Under the pieces are notes generated by a model. That model saw only the letters and a program-made list of their open reading frames with translations. It ran no database searches and was not told the origin of the DNA. The position numbers were made by a program, and so were the translations under genes. A DNA stretch of 64,000 nucleotides from Sphingobacterium multivorum (GTDB lineage: Bacteria > Bacteroidota > Bacteroidia > Sphingobacteriales > Sphingobacteriaceae): contig NZ_CP154261.1 of NCBI RefSeq assembly GCF_039511225.1, positions 3,968,001 to 4,032,000 of the forward strand, in the 5' to 3' direction. Positions 1 through 9,066 of the stretch are shown here, one piece after another (position 1 is the stretch's first letter; each line of letters starts with the position of its first letter).

Positions 1-140
1 GTTTAGATAGAACTTACGTCCTTTTCTAGATTTTTTATAATTTTAACGATTACAATCTATAAGCTAAAGTCTTAAATTTTTTAGAAATTTTAAGATTAAA
101 TTGTTTCATTTTAGCTCTATTTTGTATCAATAACCAAAAA

Positions 141-3100
141 ATGATCATGATCAACCTGAAGCCTTTACGATTGCTATTTATCCTGTTACTCCCTTCCTTG
201 CTATATGCGCAGCCCTACTATTTCAATCACTATCAAATCAATGAAGGTTTGTCAAACAATGCTGTCATTTGTAGCATGCAAGATAGTCAGGGTTTTCTTT
301 GGTTCGGCACAAAGGATGGATTAAATCGCTTTGACGGTAACAATTTCAAACATTTTGATGCCTCCCAATCTGGGAAAAACAGCTTGGGTGGTAATAATAT
401 CATCTCCTTGAAAGAGGACTTTCGAAAAAGAATTTGGATTGGAACAGATCAGGGAATCTATTGCTACGACCCCGTCGACGAGCAATTTAGACTACTGAGC
501 AAACAATTTGAAAATGCGGACGTACCCGTCATTGTTACCGATCAACGCAAAAGGATCTGGTTTATATCCAATGGAATGCTCTATTGCCATGATTTGGTTA
601 GTCACGCAATTCAACAATTTACAAAATCGGACCTCTATATTACGTCTATCAGCTGCACAAAAAATGGAACTGTATTTTTTGGAACTCCTGAAGGTAAGAT
701 CTTCCAGATAGGTTCTTCTGGAAAACCCGCACTCATGCTTGACTTTCAAGCAAAATATGGTCCTAAAGACTGGTTTAGTATTGAGAAAATAATGGAAAAC
801 CGCGATGGAGACTTATTGATTGGCACGTCGAAAACTGGGGTTTATAGCTACAATTTTAAAAACAAGTCCCTCAAGTCAATTCTTGGTCCGGACAAGCTGC
901 ATCAATTTCTCTATGTAAGAGATATTATACAGCCAAACGATCATGAATATTGGTTTGCAACCGAATCTGGCCTCTTCATTTATCAAATTGCTAGCCAACA
1001 TTACATCAACATTCAGAAAGAACAAGAAAACCCTTGGGGGATATCTGACAATGCCATTTATAATATCCTACAAGATAAGGATGAGGGTATTTGGCTGGGA
1101 ACCTACTTTGGTGGGATTAACTATTATCACAAGAATAATAGTATAATCGAAAAATTCCTCCCGCAAGATCGCCCCGGGAGCTTAAAAGGCTCTGTCGTTC
1201 GGATTATCAAAAAAGACATCAACCACGATATATGGATAGGCACCGAAAACGGAGGTCTATCTAAATTGGATCCTAAATCGGGTTATATCCAGAACTTCTC
1301 CGATAAACAGGGGAATCTGGCAAATAACAATATTCACGGTATTCTCCCTATTGGCGACAAACTACTGATTGGTACTTTCGTCAATGGTCTGGACATTTTT
1401 TCGCCAAAGCTTCAAAAAGTTATCTATCACATCGATCGTAACAGCAATGTATCAACATCCGATCTCCAAAGTAATTTTCTTTTTTATCTCTATAAAACTC
1501 GAAAAGGAGAAATCATGGCTGCATCCACACGCGGCCTATACCGCTTTGATCTAGAAAAAAAATCTTTCCACCTTATTGATAATGTCCCAGAATACATGTT
1601 TTATACAAGCATTTTGGAAGATAAAAAGGGGAATATCTGGGTCGGAACGTGGCGTGATGGACTATTCTGTTATCATCCGACCACACGTTATTTTAAACAC
1701 TATACGCATCATCAGAACGATCTCAATTCCTTGCCCAACAATAGGGTCAACAGTATATTTGAGGACTCAAAAAATCAAATTTGGATAGCTACCGAAGGTG
1801 GGATGGCTAAAAAGAAATCAAATCAGGATGGCTTTGAAAACATTGGCCTGGAAGAAGGAATGCCCAGTAATGTGACACTCGCCTTTTTAGAAGATAAACA
1901 AAATAACCTTTGGGTGAGTACTTCCAAGGGCCTGGTACGCTACCATCTTCCCAGTGGAAAAAAACGCATCTTCAACTTGGAGTCTGGCCTACCGACTATT
2001 CAGTTCAATTACAATTCATCCTTTAATGATGACAATGGAAACTTTTATTTCGGCACCATCAATGGACTGATACGTTTCAATCCCGAAAGGCTCAACCAAA
2101 TCAACTACAAGAATCAAATTCCGATTTACATCACTAATTTTTACATCAACAATAGGGCGATCAATCAGTACACCGATACAAATATTCTGTCCAAATCAAT
2201 TCTGTTCACGGATAAAATCAAACTGAAACACGACGAGTCATCCTTCAGTCTTGATTTTGCGGCATTACACTACCAAGCCCCCCATTCCATTCACTATAGC
2301 TACAAAATGGATGGTCTCGACGACAATTGGATAGACATTACAAGCAATCAACGGGCTTACTTCACCAAGCTAGCGCCCGGAAACTATGTTTTTACTGTAA
2401 AAGCAGAAGATCCAAATGGCAATACAATCCCCACTTTTGCTAGTCTTAAAATCACTATTCTTCCTCCGATCTGGGCAAGTATACCGGCCTTTGTTTGCTA
2501 TGCTCTAATCCTTGTGGGGCTGATTATATTTGTTATTCATCATTTCAATGAAAAGATCAAACAACGCAATCGACAACATCTTTTAACCGTACAAAATCTA
2601 CGCGAGCAAGAACTCTATCGCTCAAAAATCAATTTTTACACCGATGTTGCGCACGAAATACGCACACCGTTGACATTGATCAAGGCCCCCTTAGAGAAGC
2701 TTATGGATAAAGTAGATCACAATCCTGTAACCGACAAGCTACTATTGACCATGCAAAACAACACGGAGAAGTTGATTGCCCTTAGCAATCAGCTATTGGA
2801 TTTTAGACAGGTCGAAACGGAAGGATTCAAATTACACTTTGAATCAGAAAACATAAGCCAAACGGTCCAGGAAATTATCAACAATTTTACAGTCACACTG
2901 CAGGCGCAGGACAAGCAGATGGTATCACACATTATGCCAGATATCATAGGTCAAGTCGATATCGACGCATTCGACAAGATATGTTACAACCTCTTGAATA
3001 ATGCCCTGAAATATTCTTCATCCTATATTGAAGTGAATTTGAATATGGATAAACAGAAAAATATCTTTATATTGACCGTGAAAAACGACGGAGCTTTAAT

Positions 3101-3302
3101 TCCTTCAGAAGAAAGGGAAAGAATTTTTGAACCATTCAATCGCTTAAAACAAAATAAGAATGTTCCTGGAAGCGGCCTAGGCTTGGCATTGACAAGGTCC
3201 TTAACGTTAAAACACCAAGGTACCCTGTTATACAGTACAAACGACCTCCAATTGAACGTATTTAGTTTGACATTGCCTTTGAATCACAATACAAACCCAT
3301 AA
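141..3302 (+). CDS. Periplasmic-propeller sensor histidine kinase (kinase half of a split hybrid two-component system)
   Basis: This is a membrane sensor kinase, probably sensing an oligosaccharide in the periplasm. After a signal peptide (residues about 1-23, ending LLYAQ) come repeated propeller motifs of the two-component regulator type (many GxNRFDG, IWIGTxxG and LWVST repeats, about 30-700). A Y_Y_Y domain (about 715-775), a membrane segment (about 778-800), a HisKA domain with phospho-acceptor His838 (VAHEIRTP) and a HATPase domain (NLLNNALKYS near 950, GSGLGLAL near the end) follow. In the G1 box the usual NDGPGIP is NDGALIP. Classical hybrid systems of this family carry the receiver and AraC domain on the same chain; here they are a separate gene two bases downstream. 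A second Met at residue 3 is an alternative start. The ligand is unknown; the convergent mannanase is a hint only. Confidence 0.93.
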   Translation: MIMINLKPLRLLFILLLPSLLYAQPYYFNHYQINEGLSNNAVICSMQDSQGFLWFGTKDGLNRFDGNNFKHFDASQSGKNSLGGNNIISLKEDFRKRIWIGTDQGIYCYDPVDEQFRLLSKQFENADVPVIVTDQRKRIWFISNGMLYCHDLVSHAIQQFTKSDLYITSISCTKNGTVFFGTPEGKIFQIGSSGKPALMLDFQAKYGPKDWFSIEKIMENRDGDLLIGTSKTGVYSYNFKNKSLKSILGPDKLHQFLYVRDIIQPNDHEYWFATESGLFIYQIASQHYINIQKEQENPWGISDNAIYNILQDKDEGIWLGTYFGGINYYHKNNSIIEKFLPQDRPGSLKGSVVRIIKKDINHDIWIGTENGGLSKLDPKSGYIQNFSDKQGNLANNNIHGILPIGDKLLIGTFVNGLDIFSPKLQKVIYHIDRNSNVSTSDLQSNFLFYLYKTRKGEIMAASTRGLYRFDLEKKSFHLIDNVPEYMFYTSILEDKKGNIWVGTWRDGLFCYHPTTRYFKHYTHHQNDLNSLPNNRVNSIFEDSKNQIWIATEGGMAKKKSNQDGFENIGLEEGMPSNVTLAFLEDKQNNLWVSTSKGLVRYHLPSGKKRIFNLESGLPTIQFNYNSSFNDDNGNFYFGTINGLIRFNPERLNQINYKNQIPIYITNFYINNRAINQYTDTNILSKSILFTDKIKLKHDESSFSLDFAALHYQAPHSIHYSYKMDGLDDNWIDITSNQRAYFTKLAPGNYVFTVKAEDPNGNTIPTFASLKITILPPIWASIPAFVCYALILVGLIIFVIHHFNEKIKQRNRQHLLTVQNLREQELYRSKINFYTDVAHEIRTPLTLIKAPLEKLMDKVDHNPVTDKLLLTMQNNTEKLIALSNQLLDFRQVETEGFKLHFESENISQTVQEIINNFTVTLQAQDKQMVSHIMPDIIGQVDIDAFDKICYNLLNNALKYSSSYIEVNLNMDKQKNIFILTVKNDGALIPSEERERIFEPFNRLKQNKNVPGSGLGLALTRSLTLKHQGTLLYSTNDLQLNVFSLTLPLNHNTNP

Positions 3303-3304
3303 TT

Positions 3305-4084
3305 ATGAATGCCAAATCCAATTTATTATTAGTAGATGATCATACTGAACTACTTGAATTCATTGCGGATGATCTCAATGAGGATTATCAGATAACAACG
3401 AGTTCCAATGGTAGGGAAGCGCTGGATTTATTAGCCACTGAATATTTTGATCTGATCGTCAGCGATGTGATGATGCCAGAAATGGATGGTTTTGAACTCT
3501 GTCAAAAAATTAAAGAAGATATCGCATATGCACACATTCCAGTTATACTCTTGACGGCAAAAAATAGTATTGAATCAAAAATTCAGGGTTTGGAGTATGG
3601 TGCCGACGCTTATATTGAAAAACCTTTTTCACCTGCCTTTTTAAGAGCACAAATCGCGAGTTTATTAAAGAATAGAGTTAAAGTCAAGGAATTTTTTATT
3701 AAAAATCCGATGTCGCAAATACAGCAAATCGGTCAAAATCAAAGTGAACAAGAGTTTTTGTTGAAGATTGAAGAAATCATCATGCAACACCTCGATGACC
3801 CACAGTTTAATGTCGATCGGATGGCCGATATTCTCTGCATGAGCAGACCTACCCTCTATCGCAAAATTAATGTGGTATCGAGCCTATCGCCCAATGAACT
3901 GATTAATTTAACGCGGCTCCGAAAAGCAGCAGAACTGCTCATCCAAAAGCAGCATAAAGTCTATGAAATTTCTAATTTACTAGGCTATAGCTCCGCGACT
4001 CATTTCTCTCGTAATTTTCAAAAGCAGTTTGGACAGAGCCCTACTGAATTTCAAGACGCCCAAACTGCTTTATCTAAATCATAA
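3305..4084 (+). CDS. Response regulator with AraC-type DNA-binding domain
   Basis: This is the output half of the split hybrid two-component system. The N-terminal receiver has the acidic pair DD at residues 11-12, the phospho-acceptor Asp54 (IVSDVMMPEMDG) and the conserved Lys in the EKPFSP loop. The C-terminal part (about 165-250) is a pair of AraC-type helix-turn-helix motifs (MADILCMSRPTLYRKI and ISNLLGYSSATHFSRNF). It begins two bases after the kinase stop codon, so the two are co-transcribed and probably translationally coupled. By family it should activate a nearby polysaccharide-utilisation gene set. The nearest enzyme gene is the convergent GH76 gene, but no operator is visible, so the target is not assigned. 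Confidence 0.93.
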   Translation: MNAKSNLLLVDDHTELLEFIADDLNEDYQITTSSNGREALDLLATEYFDLIVSDVMMPEMDGFELCQKIKEDIAYAHIPVILLTAKNSIESKIQGLEYGADAYIEKPFSPAFLRAQIASLLKNRVKVKEFFIKNPMSQIQQIGQNQSEQEFLLKIEEIIMQHLDDPQFNVDRMADILCMSRPTLYRKINVVSSLSPNELINLTRLRKAAELLIQKQHKVYEISNLLGYSSATHFSRNFQKQFGQSPTEFQDAQTALSKS

Positions 4085-4105
4085 CGATGCAGACAATCCT
4101 ATCCC

Positions 4106-4145
4106 AACCAAAATAAGTGCCCCTATTTGAGCATTTATTTTGGTT
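4106..4145. terminator. Bidirectional terminator-like inverted repeat between convergent genes
   Basis: An 11-bp perfect stem, AACCAAAATAA at 4106-4116 and TTATTTTGGTT at 4135-4145, lies between the response regulator and the convergent GH76 gene. The right arm contains the GH76 stop codon and its last codons. Confidence 0.7.
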
Positions 4146-5598
4146 GTTCAACTTGCGCGAGTGTTGCATATTGTGCCGCAAAAGTGAACATAAACATTCC
4201 CTCCAGATCATTCTTGCTTTTATCTTTTGCCCAACCTCCGAGCAAATCATTTGGCAAAAATCCTTCGCTCAAGAAATGCGTATAGCCATAATCCAAGTTT
4301 TCCTGAAAAGACTTCACATACATCCCAGCCTTACTATAATTTGGTAATATAGTGGTATAGCCTCTTAACAGTACACCGTTAAACCAGTTATTAAAACCGT
4401 CTGTTGCATACGTATAATGCTCAGGAACCTGCTGCCCCAGTTTGCCAAAATAAGTAAAAGTCGCATCAGCCAATTTTTTACCATCCGCTAAATAGTTTTT
4501 TGCTTTTGTAACGCGATATAAATCTGCGGCTCCGGAAATCATCGTTCCACTATTATAGGAAAATGCAGTTCCGACGGCTTTTCTGAGTTCGGTATTTTTT
4601 CGGTATCGCACGCCGTTGACCGTTTCATAAGCTATCGAACAATCCGGAAAACAATCACCCATCATATCCGCATAGACACCTTTTTCATTAAGAAGATTTG
4701 CTTTTTGCCAATCATAAATCCTTTTAGCATAACGAAGATAAAAATCGGCCTTCCGCTCTTTTTTAGCAATACGCGTTAGTTTATCTTTCTGATCGATGGA
4801 ATGCGCAATTATTTGATCCCCTTTGTTTTTATAGATTTCATACAATGCAACAAGCGGACTAATCATCGGTGCATTACTACAGGCGTGCTTCGTTACATAT
4901 CCTGGTCCCCAGGGAATTCCGCCATGCTCTTTCCCTTTCTCATCCAAAGTACAATCCCAACCATCAAGAACATAAGCTGTAAGGTACTCAGCTTCTTGCA
5001 AATAGCCATCTTGCCCGGTCAAATGATAAGCTTCCAATAATTCCCGCACCAACCACATCTGATCATCATAGACGTTCAATATGCCCGTTACATTTGCTTT
5101 TCCTTTTTCTCGAACGCGATCGACAGCATACACTGTCCATTCTTTATGCTGCGTAAACGACGTTAGCGTAAAGGTCCCTAAATAATAGGCTGCATTTGCG
5201 TGAAGCTTAGCCAATAAATCTACATAGCGGGAATAATACATTTTATAAAGCTTGCCGTTATCTACCTTCTGTTGCTTTTTCAAGCCACTCAACACAGCGT
5301 TTACAGCTTCTATGGAAGCAGAATACATCCATACACTAGCTGTTTCTTCGGATCGAACCTTCGTAAATGGGTTATAAAAACGATGCATTTTGAAATCTTC
5401 ACCGGAAAAATAGACGTCCATTGATCGATCAATCAATCGGATTGCCCGTAAAAGATTCTGCTGGCTTTTATTTTGATCATGTACTGATCTTTGGGTGTGC
5501 AATTCTTGCGCATAAGCCTGTTTTACGCAGAGGGGTGATACTGACAGCGAAATTAGAGAAAGTGCCCAAAAAGGCCGGATGGAAAAGAATTTGATCAT
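4135..5598 (-). CDS. GH76 family glycosidase (alpha-1,6-mannanase-like)
   Basis: A probable endo-alpha-1,6-mannanase, acting in the periplasm or at the cell surface on yeast or microbial mannan. The 487-residue chain begins with a signal peptide (about 1-30, ending KQAYAQ). The adjacent catalytic aspartates of GH76 are visible as Asp178-Asp179 in NVYDDQMWLVRELLEAY, and the rest fits an (alpha/alpha)6 barrel, with the later motif HGGIPWGPGYVTKHACSNAPMIS also typical of the family. There is no lipoprotein Cys after the signal. It stands alone, with no SusCD partner next to it, and faces the split two-component system. Family assignment rests on the DD motif and overall pattern; exact linkage specificity is inferred. 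Confidence 0.85.
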   Translation of the reverse strand: MIKFFSIRPFWALSLISLSVSPLCVKQAYAQELHTQRSVHDQNKSQQNLLRAIRLIDRSMDVYFSGEDFKMHRFYNPFTKVRSEETASVWMYSASIEAVNAVLSGLKKQQKVDNGKLYKMYYSRYVDLLAKLHANAAYYLGTFTLTSFTQHKEWTVYAVDRVREKGKANVTGILNVYDDQMWLVRELLEAYHLTGQDGYLQEAEYLTAYVLDGWDCTLDEKGKEHGGIPWGPGYVTKHACSNAPMISPLVALYEIYKNKGDQIIAHSIDQKDKLTRIAKKERKADFYLRYAKRIYDWQKANLLNEKGVYADMMGDCFPDCSIAYETVNGVRYRKNTELRKAVGTAFSYNSGTMISGAADLYRVTKAKNYLADGKKLADATFTYFGKLGQQVPEHYTYATDGFNNWFNGVLLRGYTTILPNYSKAGMYVKSFQENLDYGYTHFLSEGFLPNDLLGGWAKDKSKNDLEGMFMFTFAAQYATLAQVEQPK

Positions 5599-5689
5599 GA
5601 TACGGTTTTAAATTGATTAAGTAGTCTTTCATTCGCTTCGGTAGAGCGTGATAACTGTGTATGAAGATAAGCATTTTTTGGACAAAAAA

Positions 5690-5713
5690 AATCGCATTTT
5701 TTGAAATGCGATT
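5690..5713 (-). terminator. Rho-independent-type terminator of the DUF1275 operon
   Basis: Stem AATCGCATTT (5690-5699) and AAATGCGATT (5704-5713). Read on the minus strand the hairpin is followed by a run of T (complement of 5684-5690), as expected for the end of the operon that finishes at 5761. Confidence 0.75.
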
Positions 5714-5760
5714 GAACTATTTGCCCTTTTGCTTAGCTAACCAAGAACTTGCTCAGTCAA

Positions 5761-6510
5761 CTAAGCTGCCACTGGTTGACGATGACGATTCACAAATTGC
5801 TTTTTCAACAGATACAATTTGTAGTGATCGTATAAACCGATGACTAAAAGAACAAAACAAACCACGTAAAATGTTTTATTTGATAGGTAAGTGAATGAAA
5901 TACCGCTCACAAGTCCGCCAACGACATACGCGCTCACGATGCTCAATAGCAAATGGAATTTGTCGACCAATGCCTTATTGCTCCGGTTAGACTCCTTGGT
6001 GAACATCGAAATCAATATGGCCAAATCTGTCGTTAGCCCGGTCAAATGTGTTGTTTTCACAACAGAATTCGATATGCTCGCAGTCAAGCCATTTTGTAGC
6101 CCCATCGCAAAGAGCAATGCACCGACAAGTATCTCAGTTTCTTTCAAAGAATCCTCATAAAATACATCAAGATATATCCCAACAAATAATATACTCAATA
6201 TTTCCAATACCAAGGGAATGGAATGTGTCAAATAGGAGCTAAAACGTCCTTTACCATGAATGATGATCAGATTAGAAAGCATACTCCCTACTAGAAAAAG
6301 TAAAATCCAAAAAAGCACCACCGCACCTTGGTACCAATTCCCTTTCGCTATCTCCTGTGCAAAAACAGCATAATAACCCGTTACATTCGAGGTAAACGAG
6401 AAAAAGACAATGACAGATGCGACATTGACCATTCCTGCAGAAAACGCGGTAATTCCCCCCAGCCTAATGTTATCTTGAATCGTCCTATGGTTACTATATT
6501 TTCTCAGCAT
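5761..6510 (-). CDS. DUF1275 (YoaK family) integral membrane protein
   Basis: A 249-residue membrane protein of the YoaK/DUF1275 family, with about six hydrophobic segments. The family-typical stretches FSAGMVNVASVIVFFSFTSNVTGYY near the N-terminus and MGLQNGLTASISNSVVKTTHLTG near residues 145-170 are present. The biochemical role of the family is not established. It is the last gene of a three-gene unit; its start overlaps the end of the upstream gene by 17 bases, so it is translationally coupled to the anchored protein of unknown function and the USP-like protein. A terminator follows at 5690-5713. Confidence 0.85.
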   Translation of the reverse strand: MLRKYSNHRTIQDNIRLGGITAFSAGMVNVASVIVFFSFTSNVTGYYAVFAQEIAKGNWYQGAVVLFWILLFLVGSMLSNLIIIHGKGRFSSYLTHSIPLVLEILSILFVGIYLDVFYEDSLKETEILVGALLFAMGLQNGLTASISNSVVKTTHLTGLTTDLAILISMFTKESNRSNKALVDKFHLLLSIVSAYVVGGLVSGISFTYLSNKTFYVVCFVLLVIGLYDHYKLYLLKKQFVNRHRQPVAA

Positions 6511-6994
6511 ACTTTTCCTTTCCTCCTTTTTTCAGCACAATACGTGCAATTCCTTTCGTCTGCATATCCAAATTAAGATACAGCACCAACTGGTTTTTAT
6601 TCAATTTTTGGATAACGAAACTCTCTATTAGCTCGTCATTCTTACGAAGCTCAAGAATATGGCCTCGTCCCTTCAAAAACCAATTGTATTGTTTGTCCTC
6701 ATGATGGGCAATAAAATTTTTATCACCCATTTTTTCAAAATGCCATAATCCATCCTGCAGGGGTGGAAGGTGCGCGATTGCAGCATCTTTTATTCCTTCA
6801 TGGATAACCGCCTGTTTTTTGAATGTTGGAGACTTCTCCACTTTCTCAAAGTACCAACCTTGCTCTTCCCACTCCCCTTCTAAAAGCCGCTCAGGGTTTT
6901 CATAAAACATAACCATTGAACTAGCCCCTAAAAGCAAAAAGGACAACAAGACAAAGTTGAATTGTGCCAATATTTTTCTCTTAATAATTAACAT
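6494..6994 (-). CDS. Membrane-anchored protein of unknown function
   Basis: I do not recognise this family. From the chosen Met it is about 166 residues, with one N-terminal hydrophobic segment (QFNFVLLSFLLLGASSMVMF) that is either an anchor or an uncleaved signal. A soluble part follows, rich in charged and aromatic residues (LEGEWEEQGWYFEKVE, GLWHFEKMGDKNF). The alternation suggests a small beta-barrel, lipocalin-like fold, but that is a guess. A longer reading from 7030 exists; the Met at 6994 is preferred because it places the anchor at the N-terminus and leaves only a 14-base overlap with the upstream USP-like gene. It overlaps the DUF1275 gene by 17 bases, so the three genes form a tight operon. 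Confidence 0.75.
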   Translation of the reverse strand: MLIIKRKILAQFNFVLLSFLLLGASSMVMFYENPERLLEGEWEEQGWYFEKVEKSPTFKKQAVIHEGIKDAAIAHLPPLQDGLWHFEKMGDKNFIAHHEDKQYNWFLKGRGHILELRKNDELIESFVIQKLNKNQLVLYLNLDMQTKGIARIVLKKGGKEKYAEKI

Positions 6995-7499
6995 CCCATT
7001 TCTTGTTAAAAAATAAATCCGCCAAGACATTTCTGCCGGTTTTGTTTGTCCCGGGTTTTTCTACGATCGAGACATTCTTCTGCTTACTTTTACTCAAGTG
7101 AAGCAAAGCCCGTCCGACGTCGAAAAAATGCCTTGTTCTTTTTTCAAATTCATAATCTGTGGGAACCTTGACTTCATCAATCCGAGCTCCGCGCAAATAA
7201 TGTTGTAAATAATTGAGATTGTCAGAGCCGATAATATCTGTATAGATATTTAGCTTACGATTTTCATAGCGATGACAGATCATCTGGCAGGCTTTCAAAA
7301 AATCTTCTGATTGCAGATTATTAAGCTGATCTTCCAGTGTAATCCCTAATAACTCACTAATCGAAGTACTGCTCTTATTGCCATAGACCAAAATAATGTC
7401 TAGCTCTTCAGCTGACGATTGTTCTATACTATGAATCACAAAAAAGAGCGAATCAATCGTAAAATCACTTGGAATCAATACACGCGTTGCCTTTGCCAT
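6981..7499 (-). CDS. USP-like small protein, paralogue 1
   Basis: A 172-residue soluble protein whose start (RVLIPSDFTIDSL) resembles the first strand and helix of universal stress proteins. The Usp nucleotide-binding motif (G-2x-G-9x-G-S/T) is not visible; the matching region reads DEVKVPTDYEF. It is a clear paralogue of the protein at 11487-11969: a hand alignment of the first 134 residues gives roughly 60 percent identity. The longest shared blocks are DIILVYGNKSSTS with SELLGI and LEDQL, and YLQHYLRG. The start is the ATG at 7499; an upstream in-frame TTG at 7505 is less likely. It heads an operon with the anchored protein and DUF1275, and is preceded by a control region duplicated in front of its paralogue. 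Function unknown; Usp kinship is inferred from pattern only. Confidence 0.8.
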   Translation of the reverse strand: MAKATRVLIPSDFTIDSLFFVIHSIEQSSAEELDIILVYGNKSSTSISELLGITLEDQLNNLQSEDFLKACQMICHRYENRKLNIYTDIIGSDNLNYLQHYLRGARIDEVKVPTDYEFEKRTRHFFDVGRALLHLSKSKQKNVSIVEKPGTNKTGRNVLADLFFNKKWDVNY

Positions 7500-7516
7500 A
7501 TCCAATTATTTTTATA

Positions 7517-7524
7517 CAAAATTA
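7517..7524 (-). promoter_or_regulatory. Bacteroidota-type -7 promoter element (TAATTTTG) of the paralogue 1 operon
   Basis: Minus-strand TAATTTTG matches TAnnTTTG exactly and lies 17 bases before the start codon. A TTG sits 14 bases upstream of it. The paralogous promoter at 11982-11989 has the same arrangement. Confidence 0.6.
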
Positions 7525-7556
7525 ACAGGTCATCATGGCAACCGAATGAATCTGAA

Positions 7557-7634
7557 ATTAACTTTCTATTAGAATTTTAGGACTTGTATTAAAATAAGAT
7601 TAAAAATAAAATGTAGATTAAAATGGGATTAAAA
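7557..7634 (-). promoter_or_regulatory. Array of six OmpR-family-like half-sites, copy 1
   Basis: On the plus strand six ATTAAAA/ATTAGAA/ATTAAC-type elements start at 7557, 7568, 7588, 7599, 7617 and 7628 (spacings 11, 20, 11, 18, 11). Read on the minus strand each pair is YTTAAT-N5-YTTAAT-like, the arrangement known for PmrA/QseB-type regulators. The last element overlaps the stop codon of the TolC-type gene. Copy 2 at 12022-12099 has identical spacing. Confidence 0.6.
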
Positions 7635-9059
7635 TTTAGTTCCGGCCTTGTAGTATAACTCTGCCAGTGCCTTCCGGTAGTCCGTAAAAAGCTTCTCTTG
7701 CTTGATACGCATTTCAATCAGCTTGTTTTCCCTGCTATTAACAACAAACAAGGTTGATTCACCCAGCTCAAACTTATTTAATTCACCCTTAAGGAGCAAT
7801 TCCTGGTTACTTATATTGATCGATTGAAGTTCAATCTGTTTACTGTAAGCATTTAAATCATTGTACTTTTTAACGACGTCATTGTAAATATTTCTCTCCG
7901 TCGCTACCTGTTCAAATCGTAGTTGATCTTGCTTAATCCTTACCTCTTTGAGCTTCCCACGTTCGGCGCGAATAAAAAGTGGAAATGCAAATTCAAAACC
8001 TAGCTTATAGTTCTGCCAATTAAAATCATACTGCGGTGGTACAAAATCATTTAAACCGCGACGGCTAGAAATGAGCGTGCCCGACACATTCAATTTAGGT
8101 TTAAGCATTTCTTTTCGATAACGTTCTTCAAATAGCAGTTGCTGATTTTTACTAGCCAACTTGATCATTTCGGGATGAGCAATTTTTGCCGAATCCAGTA
8201 GTGCCTCGATTACACGATTATCCGGCAAAATAACTTGGTCTTCGAGCTTATGTGGTATGGCATGATCGGGAAGTTCAACCGGAAATTGTTGATCATTCCA
8301 CAAATGATTGGACAATACAATTTTCGCATTTTTAAGTTCTACTTCATACTTTGAAAGTTCTATCCGTCGTTCTTTTACGACGACCGAAGCTTCGATAGAA
8401 TCGATTGCAGGTTTGTCCCCCAGCATAGTCTGCTCACTGATTGCTCTAAACCGCTGATCCGCTAATTTAACGCCCTCTAATAAAAGTTGGTATTGCTGGT
8501 AAGCAAAATACCAGTTCCAATAATCTGAAAGTGCCTGAAACCAAATGGCATTAATTTGCTTGATCTTTTCGCCTTCCAGATAGCTGATCATCGCCTTTGC
8601 CTGCTGTAACGTATTCCTTCGGCTATCGACGATTAAACCTTGCCCCAAAGGAATACTTAAACCGATTGCAGAGAGCCCCGCATTATTCGTTCGGGATTGT
8701 GGGTTTGTATAATCACCTACATTTCGATCATAGGCTATTTTCAGATCTGCTCCTGCTAACCAAAGTGGGATTTTCAACTCGCTATTCCACTGATTGTAAT
8801 AATCCGTATGACCGAATTGCTTATTTTTAAAGCTCAAATTTAGCGTCGGATCAAACTTCCCTAACGCTTGTGTTACTTGGGCTTTTGCAGTTTCACTCAG
8901 TAGATTTACTTGTTTAACAATGGGATGATTGGCCATTAAAAGCTCTTCCATGTCATCAACTGTAAAAGTCTTCGGTGTTCCATAATCCTTTTCCTGAGCC
9001 AAAAGATGAGAATAGAAAAAAAAGCAGAACACGATAAAAATAAAATTCAATTTATTCAT
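7629..9059 (-). CDS. TolC-type outer-membrane efflux channel
   Basis: The outer-membrane exit channel of a tripartite exporter. From the Met at 9059 it has a signal peptide (NKLNFIFIVFCFFFYSHLLAQ) followed by two OEP-type repeats rich in long amphipathic helices, e.g. LSETAKAQVTQALGKFDPTLNLSFKNK near the start and ELQSINISNQELLLKGELNKFELGESTLFVVNSRENKLIE near the end. The length (about 476 residues) suits the family. A longer reading from 9119 would overlap the HlyD-type gene and lose the N-terminal signal, so it is rejected. It is the last gene of the unit USP-like, ABC membrane protein, HlyD-type adaptor, TolC, and begins 7 bases after the adaptor stop. The substrate is unknown. Confidence 0.9.
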   Translation of the reverse strand: MNKLNFIFIVFCFFFYSHLLAQEKDYGTPKTFTVDDMEELLMANHPIVKQVNLLSETAKAQVTQALGKFDPTLNLSFKNKQFGHTDYYNQWNSELKIPLWLAGADLKIAYDRNVGDYTNPQSRTNNAGLSAIGLSIPLGQGLIVDSRRNTLQQAKAMISYLEGEKIKQINAIWFQALSDYWNWYFAYQQYQLLLEGVKLADQRFRAISEQTMLGDKPAIDSIEASVVVKERRIELSKYEVELKNAKIVLSNHLWNDQQFPVELPDHAIPHKLEDQVILPDNRVIEALLDSAKIAHPEMIKLASKNQQLLFEERYRKEMLKPKLNVSGTLISSRRGLNDFVPPQYDFNWQNYKLGFEFAFPLFIRAERGKLKEVRIKQDQLRFEQVATERNIYNDVVKKYNDLNAYSKQIELQSINISNQELLLKGELNKFELGESTLFVVNSRENKLIEMRIKQEKLFTDYRKALAELYYKAGTKF

Positions 9060-9066
9060 ATAACAA

